A stretch of DNA of 64,000 nucleotides from Maratus speciosus (taxonomy: Eukaryota; Arthropoda; Arachnida; Araneae; Salticidae): contig OZ010786.1 of NCBI GenBank assembly GCA_963932465.1, forward strand, positions 270,042,411 through 270,106,410, read 5' to 3'. Of the stretch, positions 21,347 through 32,189 are shown in pieces. Under the pieces are notes generated by a model. The model was not told the origin of the DNA, searched no databases, and was given only the letters and a program-made list of their open reading frames with translations. A program made the position numbers and the translations under genes. Every line of letters starts with the position of its first letter. Within the stretch, counting starts at the first letter, position 1.

Positions 21347-22869
21347 TGGGTCATTCCACACAAAATGAGCAAAAACTTACAAAAGTCGTGGCTGCATTGT
21401 AAAAGATGTTAATAAAATTTGATACACAGATTCAATTCATATCAAATAGAGCATTGCAAAATATTTCGACAAAAAAAATTGGAAGTTCTGGACATTTAAA
21501 AAACTTGTGACATAGAATGGCATGTGTACAATCGTTCAAAGTTGCAAGTTTGAAGTTCCGTATCTTGAAAACTATTTAACATAAATTAAATCTTTTTATA
21601 ATATTGTAATCTCTGGAAAATTATCTTCATATTTATTTAGTAATAATAATTTGGTAACGTCATGATTAATCTTAAATTTGTCAATTTTAAGAAAATTAAA
21701 AACGTTATAAAAATTAAAGGAATTAAAGAATAGCTGTGAAATTCATGCCTGATGCAATGTTACATATTAAGATGGAATTGCTAAAGTTTTTAAGTTGCCA
21801 TGTATTTCCTTGACCTTAAAAAAAATTTAGAAACTTAAAAGAAAATGACAAAATCGTAATTTTTCCTCTTATTGATAGGCAAAAAAAAAAAAAAAATAAT
21901 AAATAAATGAAAGGTCAGACATTACAGTTATTGCACAGACATAAAGATCAATAAGTCCATAATATACTAAAAAAAAAAAATCAAGATTGTCTTTTGATTC
22001 CTAACGTCACAAAATTGGGTTAAAAAAGTAATATTTGTAAGTAATATTTGTTGCATTCCAAGAGCTTTCCTCTTTGAATCCGCGCGCGTTTTTTTTTTTT
22101 TTTTTTTTTTTTTACAATATTGCATGATTTCAAAGGGGAAAAAATGTAGGGCTGCCATTTATGGATTTAGAGGATAAATATATAATTTTTTGTTCAACGA
22201 AATACTTTTTTTACTGTAGTTCAAAATAAATATATTAATAGCCAAAAATAAACTGAAAGCAATAATAAGAATTTCTATATTTAAAATATACACGTTTATC
22301 TATCATATCAAATAATTTAAAAGTTTAATAAAGCTTTCCTTCACTTAAAAAAAGTGATAGAAATATTGCATTTTACCCTCAACGTATTTTACTATTTTTT
22401 TTTCCTCATTAAGGAATAAAAAGGCAAGAATGAAAGTTTCGATATTTAAAATATATACTTTTATCTACAACGTCAATTTGTTTTAACCTTGTCAGAGCTG
22501 TCCTTCATGTTTAAATGAATAATAGAAATACTGAATTTTTCCCTCAAAAATATATATTTTTCAAATTACGGAATAAAAATACAATTAGTAACTTACGCCG
22601 ATCTGCTGCTTATTATTCATTCCTAATTATAAATATTTTTTAATATAGTCTAAGGCTAATAATTAAAATTGAAGTTTTTAACATGTTGACAAAATCTCGA
22701 TTTTGCATCCACTTTTAATGTAAATTTTAATACTTAAATAAACAATCCTGAAATCTATTTTTTTTACATTTACTCATAAAGATGTATGATCTATTTATAT
22801 AAGGATTTTCATTAAAATCTGTGACATGTTTGCCACAGCTGATTTGCTAATTTTGTATGGAATGACCCA
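21347..22869. mobile_element. Candidate 1.5-kb element with inverted ends TGGGTCATTCC
   Basis: The left end TGGGTCATTCCACACAAAAT is mirrored at the right end (22850-22869, TTTTGTATGGAATGACCCA). Similarity continues for about 26 bp into GAGCAAA/TTTGCTAA. No target duplication could be fixed. The interior has poly-A and poly-T tracts and a ~168-bp tandem repeat but no transposase. Confidence 0.5.
22255..22590 (+). repeat. Two-copy tandem repeat of about 168 bp
   Basis: The shared order in each copy is TTTCKATATTTAAAATATA, then a TTTATCTA word, a CCTTCA word, RATAGAAATA, and then YCCTCAA. The copies are diverged. They lie inside the 21347-22869 element. Confidence 0.5.
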
Positions 22870-25800
22870 GTTTTGATTTAACTTGTTAATATCGACAATT
22901 CAACAAGACTTTTTCATCTAAATATGTCAAGGGCATTCTCAAATCAATATTTGATATTTTCTGACACATTCACCTCATCATTTTTACCAAAAACTAATTG
23001 TGTAAATCTATAAATATTTTTCTGTGAAAATGCACAATTTTTATCATATGCAGTCACTAGAAGCAAAATTTGGTGATTGACGAAATCCACGACGATTGTT
23101 GCTTTTGCATATTAGTGCACACATTGAACACAGAAATTTTACACATTTCTCTCTATGCGATTATTTGTGTCGAAGATTTCGTGTGATAAACCTGTTTTGT
23201 ACATGAAAGTTAAATGATCACCACTTCATGACAAACGATGAAAGCAATGGTGATCATTTTAAGAGAATGCATTGATATCTACTACTGTTACAGTTATTTT
23301 TTAATAGTAATCCCTGTCTCTTATTTAATCTCAAATGTCTAGCAATAAATAAAGCGAATATTTCTCTTTGGAAATCACGCTATTCAAAAATACCCAAGAC
23401 TAGCTGCTATGCATATATTGTACTAACTGTTATTAATTATAATTCACTTAGCCATACTTAAAGAGGGAAATTAGAAAATAAATGACAAATACTAAAAAAA
23501 CACTAATGTAATAAGCATTTTTCAAACAATTTGCAAAAAATTGTTGGAAATAAATCTCGGAAATAAATGACAAAAATTTTGCAAAACTGATGAATTTATT
23601 GGAAATCTGATTAAAATATTAATTGCTCGCTGGCTCGCAATGTGGTGGGTTTGGGATCATTATAGTTCCGAAACACCTTTGTTTTAATTCTAATTGTCAA
23701 TGCAATCCCCTCTTTTTCTCATACAGTAATAATTTTTAATATTAGGAAATTATACATAAATTTTATTAATCGAAACTTTATGTCCGTTTCGCCTCTAATA
23801 ATTGATGTATTAAGTTAGGTATAGTACTGGACATAATAGGCTATAAATATTATGTCCAGTATTTCCAGGTATACTTAAACATGCGCTTTTTGCATCATAT
23901 TCATGGTTGTAGCTTACTTGGTTTACGAAGTATTTCAGTTATTTGAAGTCAAAAAGAAACCAGAAATCACCCTGTACATGGATGAAGCTCTTATATGATA
24001 AAATGAAATTTTTTGAGACATTTCTTAAACATGTCTTAAACAATGCTAACACAGCGTAAATGTACTTCAAAAAACTTAAGTTACTCAAGTTACTGTAGTT
24101 GTCTGATAAATGTGAACGTTTGCATAAATTCAATTTAATTTGATTCTCTATTAAAGTGAAATTAATAAATATGGTTGAAAACGTTGTTATGTGCATTTCT
24201 CCGGCCAATACACTGGCAAAATAGATTGATTTTAATTATTACTCTCCATAATTCGGATCAAAAGTGATGTCATAAGCATAACGCAAATAGCATGGTAAAG
24301 TATTCAAATTTCTAATTTTTTGTTTTGTTCTTTACTGTTACGCTATTCTGCATTAGAATGTAATATTCTGCCAGGAAATATGCATACATACTACAACAAC
24401 ATGGCAATCGTGTTACATTTAACGTGTTTCAGAAGATCTTTAATTTTTTGACGTAAAGTTATACAGAATTTATGGTTAATTAAAAAATATATTTATAAAA
24501 TGATATTAATTTTATTACATACAACATTTCAAGTTCTAGATACTATTTAAAATTTAGGTTTAAAGTTTTTTGAATAACATTACACATTGTCAATGACTTC
24601 ATTTAGGAAGAAAAAATACCTATTTATTTAGGTATGGCTTCCAAGTTTGAGGATTTTGCAATAAAAATGACGTCGTTTAGAGAAACGTATTCAAAAATAC
24701 TTTATACATATACATTAAAATAAATGCAGACAAAAGGGCATTTTTTATATAAAGGAATACGGTTTCAGTATCCTTTTTGTAAAAAAAAAAAAAAAGTGTT
24801 TTAGTCGGTATCTTTAACAAATAAACAGTGGAAAATCTGTGTTTCGTCTTTTATTTCTTTTAAACAGGGGGAAATTATTTTCTAGTTAAATACAAGGAGC
24901 TTATTTATTATTATTTTTTTTTTAAACCTTTTCATTAAAAGTAAAACTCTATATTTGCCCTTTTTTGTTTTATAAATTAAACTTATTCTTAAAGTTCAAT
25001 TATAGGAAAATAAGTTTGTTTCTTCACTTTTTCTTTCAAATTATAATTTAAACATGATATTGCTTTCACCACCAAATAAAAAAAGTTTTTTTCTTTTCAG
25101 TTTTAATGAAGAAACGACGTCAACAAAAATGTGATAATCCTTATTATTTCCTCTTTTCCCGATTTTTTTTCACAACAAAAAAGAACGTTTATCCGGGCGA
25201 ACTTAATCAAAAGTGTTTTCAGTTTATTAATTAAATTAATGCTTACAAAAATATAATTTTTATTTATAAACCATTCCGTTTTTGGTGCACTTGTGAAAAA
25301 CTTCAATCACCATCTTTAATAAATAATTAGTTGAGAAATGCTATCTTAACTTTAAATTAATTTCTTCTAAATACGGGGCAACAGCTCTCTAATTTAAATG
25401 CAAGGAGCTTAAATTAATTCTTCGTTTACCTACCTGCCTATATGTAAAACTGAAGAAAGCTATGATGCGGTGATTTTATATCAATTTATCACAGACCATA
25501 TTTTGCTTTCCAAACAAATTCGTTCCTGATGCTTGAGTATGTGAAAATAATATTTTATTTCTCAGAATTTTCTTAATGAATGCTTGAAGCTACTATTCAA
25601 ATAATAAATAGATTTTCCTTTCAATTTTAAAGAGAAATTGAAGCCAAGTAAAAAATTATAAGCACTGTAATTTTCCCCTTTACCTTTTTTCAGTCACAAT
25701 GGAGTAAATTAGTTGCTAGCGTTACAAAAATGACATTAATATGTACAAAGAAATTAATAATTTTGAAAATAGATTCAAATTTTTAAATTACAAAATTTTA

Positions 25801-26532
25801 TCTGCCACCCTCGTATTTACACGGATAATTTGTGTTAATTTCACCACGCTTCATTTCATATTCTAGAAGGAGTAGCTGTGAGATGGAAACAGATAGTTTT
25901 AGTTGGCTTAGTTACCAGATTTGCATTAGCTGAGATCTTACGATTTTTGGGGAAATTGAAATCTAATTTAATTCCACATTCAGAAAATATTCACATTATT
26001 AGTTTCCTTAAATTTCTTATTATAAAAAAGAATTCACGTTTACAATGTAAATGAACTCGAAATTACGTAAATATTATTTTGAAAGCTACGTTGATTTTGA
26101 TTTAACCTAGGATGCCTTTTTTTTAGAAAATGTCGATAAACAAGCAGCAAAATGCCATTGTTCGAGATGATTTTAAATACAAATTTGGAGACCTTGCTAT
26201 TATTTCCAACCTAATGTTTGTTTACTTATCTAACTCATGTACGTGAATTGAGGACTAAAAATGGAAAACGCTGAAAGTCCAAAAGAGAAATTTTTTTCAA
26301 GAGAGCGAAAAAAAAAAGAAAAACTCCCACTTCTGGTACTTATAGCGTTTTCCACTTAACTCCTTTAGGGCTGTTAGTTCAACACTTTAAAATGTAGGTA
26401 CCTAGCTTCTTTTCGTTTAATGTTTAAATACATAACATTATCATTTTTAAACATTTCTTTTATTTATTTATTTAATATTTTTCACCTTGCTTAAAAATAT
26501 CCCATTGATGTAAACATTAACAACTTGGGCTT
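22870..26532. other. AT-rich intergenic DNA
   Basis: No gene is seen. A perfect 13-bp stem (TACTGGACATAAT and its inverse, 11-base loop) lies at about 23825-23861. Poly-A occurs at 24780-24796 and poly-T at about 24914-24924. The phrase GCAAGGAGCTTA-like occurs twice (about 24893 and 25398), hinting at an old dispersed repeat. Confidence 0.5.
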
Positions 26533-26677
26533 AGATGTTATAATTCCCGCGGCTGCCATCTTGGATTTCTCGGTGATGTTTTGTTGGCGTTTATCGATAA
26601 AGGCAACCCCATTAAGCCTAACATGCGCATAAATCTACTTGGCGACATTTACTTGGCAAAAAAGGGGTTTTCACGCC

Positions 26678-26708
<31 letters not shown>

Positions 26709-26737
26709 GATGGCGTCTGCGGGAATATATAACATCT
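26533..26737. mobile_element. MITE with about 36-bp inverted ends
   Basis: The left end AGATGTTATAATTCCCGCGG is mirrored at the right end, including the words GCCATCTTG and CAAGATGGC. The length is 205 bp with a 23-base A run inside. No clear target duplication remains, so the superfamily is open. Confidence 0.6.
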
Positions 26738-26798
26738 GTTCCACAACTTGATCAAGTTGTGTAATGGCCATCAATCGCTGCGCATCATATCACTGGCA

Positions 26799-26934
26799 TT
26801 TTCAGCCTTCTTCACTTCACTTCGTGTGACACACTCAGCGTTCTCCACCTCACTTCGTGTGGCACATTCACCTTTCTTCACTTTACTTCGTGTGCCACAT
26901 TCAGCTTTCTCCACTTCGCTTCGTGTAGCACATT
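26799..26934 (+). repeat. 36-bp tandem repeat, about four copies
   Basis: The unit contains TTCACTTCACTTCGTGTG, followed by CACAYTCAGC. The period of 36 is a multiple of three, so the open frame 26748-26978 reads a 12-residue repeat (around TSLRVAHSAF). Nothing else supports a real protein. Confidence 0.7.
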
Positions 26935-26978
26935 GGACCCGCGATATTTTTTATTCTTTTTTGAAATATTTCTACTAG

Positions 26979-27543
26979 GTTTGGAACTTCAGGGGTTCAC
27001 CTGTTTTTTTAAGCTTGGCATTTAAAACAATTTTTCGTTAACATTTTTTTCTATTTTTTGATACTTTCACCTTTTTTTTATTTTTATTCCTCAATTCATC
27101 CAGTCGAGTACTGTCAAGTTCTGCAGTGTGTGTGGCTATGGTTTGGAGAAGTATTTTTAATCTGAGCATATTTATTGTACATATGGTTAGAATACTTTAT
27201 CAAAACTCTCTGTTCTCCCAGACCATTAATTTACATTTTTAAAAAAAGCCGAAAATCTATTTTATATGGATGAATAATATTACAATTTTTCGGTTTTCTG
27301 ATAATAATACTTGTAAATGTGGAAGTAAGTCATATAAATATTCTTAGCATTGTATTTTTTAAAAAGCGAAGGTAAAGTAAAAATCTTTACATCGATTCAT
27401 TCAAACAAAACAAAAATAGATATATTTATTCACCATTTTGGATAGCAAATCCCATTATTTACAATCTTTTCGAGTTTCACAAAAATGGAGTAGTTTAATT
27501 GCCATCTGATGAGAAACTTCGTTAAAAGTTTTAAAAAAATTAA
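26979..27543. other. AT-rich spacer
   Basis: It contains T-rich and A-rich sequence only; I see no gene or element ends. Confidence 0.5.
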
Positions 27544-27545
27544 TA

Positions 27546-29594
27546 GGGGAGAGTAGCCGAATTTGGACCACTTCACTTACTTTCAGGTGTAACTTACTTA
27601 ATTTTTGGCATATTTGCAAAATATCACTACACGGGGTCAATCTGTTCATCTGCTAACTAAATAAATCTTTAGGTCAATTTCTTTTTGAAAATTTTAAATT
27701 TTATTTAAATTTGAAAAATTTGTCAAAAGTGGTCCAAATTCAGCAACTGGTCGCCTAAGTTGGACCCCCCAGTCTATTAAATTGGACTAAACAATATCAG
27801 GTTGTTTTAATGATAGGGACTATAATTTTATTAAAACAATGTTTGCTGTTAATGAAACAATCAAACAAAATAACAGCAATGAAATACAATGAAATAAAAT
27901 ATCTAAAAATAAGAGTAATTGTTTTGAATCAAAATGTATTGAAAATATAAATCAAAGTTACCATTAATTAAATATAGAAATTATGGAACTGATTGCCAGT
28001 TACTTGAATATCATGTAATGAGTGATGTAAAGCTTACACTGAATTTCGTTTATTGGTTTTTTTTCCCAGCGTACACAACATGAAACCGCATTTGGCAATC
28101 TGAACACTGAATCATTTCTGCTATTTTATTTTTCTTACAAATTTGGCAAAACCAATTATAACTGTCTAGACTTTTCTTTTTAGTTTCCTAATTATTAGAC
28201 ATTTCTTTTGCAACAGAAATTTTCTTTACATTATGTTTGTAGTTCTTCCCTTCCATCATTTTCTTTCCGATTGCATTACTCCTATTTTTTAACTTGATAT
28301 TTAAATTGCTTTTGTGCCGTATTTTTTTTTTTTATTCCTAGGTTCACTTTATATGGCGAAGATGTAAACAAAACTGTTTTTTTGGCTTCCTCTGTACTTT
28401 GATTTAACTGAATTTATCATGGGAGATAACATTTCTAATGATTTTTTTGGCTTTTTTTTTTGGGGGGGGGGGGGGGGGGGTTGTAGCTGCAGCCTTCTTG
28501 AAAGTCAATTTCTTTACATCTTATTCTCTCCTTTTTGTATCCTATATCTTTAACAGTTTTTGCTGTCACGTGTCCTTTTCTTCCACGCAATTTGTCTGTG
28601 TCGTTTTCCACAGTTTAAACATTATATTAAAAATGTGTTTAAAACATACGCTATGATTAATCAAACGCAAACATTATATATTCAAACAGTATTGAATTCA
28701 CGCCCCCCCACCCCTCCCCGGAGCCTTGAAATAACCACTACCCACGGAAGGTTTGAGATTTTATGCGATTTATTGGCAAAAAAGTGTAATTCCATCCTCC
28801 AGATTTGTAAAATTCTGCCCCGCCCAACTCACGAAATCTCAAATATTCTTCAGGAGAAAAATGTTTGAATTCAACTCTGTAAACAAAAAATGCCGTAGAA
28901 ATAAATAATTCAAAGGAAATAAGTACAAATACATACAAGATAAAATAAATTGCAAACAAAATTTACTGCATAAACATGTAAAAATATTTTTATGTTTATA
29001 TTGGCCAAAACAGTATAAAGAAATTAATCCAGATATACTAAACAAAATATGCATGGAGATAATAATCCATTATAAAATATTAAAAAATTAAAAAAAAAAT
29101 AGTGTACAAAAAATACCACCCTCGAAATTCATTTTCAAATTTATTTTTAAAATTATTTTTTCTTATTTTTCAAATTTATGATCATATATCTGGTCCAATT
29201 TCAGCAACTTAAACAGGCCCAATTAAGGCAACGGCGCCATTTTTAAAACAGATAATCTCAAGACTGAAAACAAAAACGAAATCAAACAAATCCGCGTGAA
29301 AAATATGCGCAAAAAACAGACGAATTTAGATATGTATATGAAAACCCAACAACTTACCTTAGATTAAAAGTATTCACTTACGTTTAGTAGGAAAATATTA
29401 GATCAAAATAGCTAACTTTAGGTTTTTAAAAATTGCTTGAAAATAGCACGTGGTAGGCGGGTGCTTCTTATAATAATAAATTACGTCATTTCGATGAGTA
29501 GGATTTCAGCGGTAGATGGCGTCACCTCCTGTAATTAACGGCAGAATGGCAACGGTCCAATTAAAGCGGCGGTCCAAATATGGCTACTCTCCCC
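27546..29594 (-). mobile_element. Pogo-like element with G-rich ends, 2.05 kb
   Basis: The left end GGGGAGAGTAGCCGAATTTG is mirrored at the right, where the other strand reads GGGGAGAGTAGCCATATTTG. TA stands on both sides (27544-27545 and 29595-29596). Internal repeats of the phrase TTGGACC occur near both ends. On the minus strand a PHD-like zinc-finger remnant survives at 28067-28163. Poly-G (28461-28480) and later mutations have destroyed the rest of the gene. Confidence 0.7.
28067..28163 (-). pseudogene. PHD-like C-terminal zinc finger of a pogo-type transposase
   Basis: On the minus strand the frame reads NWFCQICKKNK, followed by EMIQCSDCQMRFHVVYAG. The pattern W-x-C-x2-C, C-x2-C, x4-H matches the PHD-like finger at the C terminus of many pogo/jerky-type (DDE_1) transposases. 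The final Cys position has become Tyr. The Lys-rich sequence upstream contains a stop. The catalytic core is not recognisable. Confidence 0.5.
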
Positions 29595-29758
29595 TATATC
29601 TGAATATTATTCAACTTTTAACATTCTGAAAGCTTTCATGATATCCTCTTCTCCATGTGAATAACTGTCGTTATTTCATAGCGTTTCATTCTATATTCTG
29701 CAAATTGTAGTTGAGAAATACAAAAGGACAGTCATATTTTGATATAATACGTAGCGTA

Positions 29759-30013
29759 CACTGTAAAAAAAATCCTACCAGTTTTCCTGTAGGAATCGGA
29801 AAAATAGTTGCCCTTATTGTACCGGAAAAATTTCCGAACCAGCTCGGAATAAAATTCGTAAAAAGTAAATAGTAAATAAAACGGTATTTTACGGATTTTA
29901 TTCCGATTTTATGGATTTTATTCAGATCTGGGTCGGAAATTTTTCCGGTACGATAAGAGCAACTATTTTTCCGATTCCTACAGGAAAACTGTTCGTATTT
30001 TTTTTTTACAGTG
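29759..30013. mobile_element. Foldback MITE with CACTGTAAAAAAA ends and TA duplication
   Basis: The arms are about 85 bp (29759-29843 and 29929-30013), nearly complementary, starting CACTGTAAAAAAAATCC. TA flanks both sides. The spacer is AT-rich with a second internal palindrome around ACGGATTTTATTCC. There is no coding capacity. Confidence 0.8.
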
Positions 30014-30015
30014 TA

Positions 30016-31642
30016 GATGCTGCCATTTGCTTACATTTTATTTTAAATTCAGAATAAAGTTGCTTGCGAAACCCGGAATCTAATACGCGATATATATATA
30101 TTTATTTATTTATTTATTTATCTTTTATTTTTTTATTTTTATTTTTTTTTATGTGGTGCCATTTTGAGGTTGGTTTAGAAAACAATTAATTATAAAAAGA
30201 ATTATTAAAAATTCAGAAAACAAGTAAATAATTGTAAAATAATTGTTTTTGATGAATTTATTTATTTATTTTTTGTTGTTGTTGTGAAAAATATATACTT
30301 TAAAAGTTTGCTCTGATATTTTAAACAAATATTCAATTAAAATTGCTCTAAGCTTTTAAAAAGAGTTTTCAAAAGTTTTTGAAGTACATATTTTAATTAA
30401 ACGGAATAAATAGAATGTATTTTAAAAAGAAATTTTGTAGATTTCTTTAAGACTGAAATATTAGAGAATTTAATCTTATATATTTTTCTTCGTCCTCTGA
30501 GGAATTATTATTTGAAACGTGGTGGAAAAAGAAGTATTTTTAAACGAAAAAAAAATTTTTTTTCAGTTAAATAAATCAAGGTTTTGCAAGTATATTTAAA
30601 AGTTTATTTTTTGAATTTTTAAAGAAACGACGAAATTAAATTCAATAACAGATTAATATTAAGTGACAGAAATTCTAATATATTTAATTAATTAAAAAAA
30701 TTAAAGATAGAAAAATGTAGGAATAAATTTTGGGAGCAATCTGTTTTACACTCTTTTATTTCACATAAGAAAATCTTCATCAAAATTAATTAAAGACAAA
30801 TTTTGTGAAATTTTTTTATTTATCATTTCCCAATGTGGTATATGTCATTTATAAATGCGTATTTTCACTCAAGACATCGGAAGGAGAATCAGATAGAACT
30901 GTAGTTCGATTGTAAGTTCTTAAAGCAGATCATTTTCTCTTCTAAAGTATATAAAAAATTTGATTAAAATAAAATTAATGTTGTTACGGTCTGTATTTTT
31001 GTAGTTGTGTAGTTTATTTGAGATTTTTAAAACTAATAATACACTTAATGTTTATAAGCGCATAACGTTTGGTATATGACTTCATTACGCCGACATTTCA
31101 GTTTGTTCAAATATTTTTTAGTCTGAATACACTGTAAAAAAACAAAAAAAACGACATTTTTACAGTACAAAGTACTGTTCATCTTGCCCACAAACTCGAT
31201 CACAGTGAATGTGCTGTATTTTTCTTTGGTTTCCTGACTATATTAACATGGAAAATACAGTAGTTGCGTAAAATTAACAGCACAATGTGCTGGCAATTTG
31301 GACGCACTTTCTTACAGCACAAACTGCTGACGTTTGTGATACAATGGTATATCTGCTTTGTTTATTGCTGGCTTCTGTAAGGTAACGTTATTTTTTAGAC
31401 ACAAAATAAGCTTTGAGAAAGAAATAGCATAACGTACCGGGGGCAAATAAATAAGCTTTTCCTCACGCACATTATAAAAAAAATGCTTCCAAACTTCTGA
31501 TGTTACTGTCTCATTTGGAATTAAAATTAAATAAAATACAGGCATCCCCCGAATTACGTAAGTAGTGCGTTCCATAAAGTTTTACGTAACTTGAATTTGT
31601 AAGTTGCTTAGGTAAAATTTTGTAAGGAACTGCAATATTTAT

Positions 31643-31679
<37 letters not shown>

Positions 31680-32121
31680 ACATATATATATATATTATCT
31701 ACACCGTATTATTTTATAAATAAAGGATCATGCAACAATATTTACTCGTATATAAACTATAAAAATATGAAAAAACATAAAAACAAACTCAAAGAACACT
31801 TTCAAATAGGTTGTGGAATACGGGATTTATAAATCTAATATTGATAAATTGATTTATAACAATTTTGAATCTACATCAAACGACTATGAAAATAAGAAAT
31901 AATTGAAGAGGGCTAATTTAATCTATTCTCCGTGAATTTATGATGGTAATACATAAAAACAGCACTCACAAAATAAAATAATTCTTGATAAGCACAAACT
32001 GTATTTATTATGAATTAGATGACTACTATATATAACAAACAATAAAAATTATGTAGTTTTGTTATATAGATTTGATTGTATATACCAATAAAAATATAAC
32101 TCTATCTAACATACTTATCTA
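30016..32121. other. AT-rich DNA with microsatellites and repeat scraps
   Basis: (TTTA)n occurs at about 30099-30123. Another CACTGTAAAAAAA word lies at 31131 without a clear partner. (TG)n flanked by (TA)n lies at about 31645-31695. A segment at 31378-31446 recurs at 37575-37650. The word CAGGCATCCCCCGAATTACG at 31539 resembles a Tigger-type tip, but its mate is not seen. There is no gene. Confidence 0.5.
31365..31446 (+). repeat. Dispersed repeat copy 1
   Basis: It shares AAGGTAACGTTATTTTTT, ACACAAAATAAGCT and AGCATAMCGTACCGGG in order with 37548-37650. The type is unknown. Confidence 0.6.
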
Positions 32122-32189
32122 TCTATACTCCTATTATAAAGAGGAAAAAATTGTTTATTTGTAGGAGGTAAGCTCTGGAACTACCGAGC

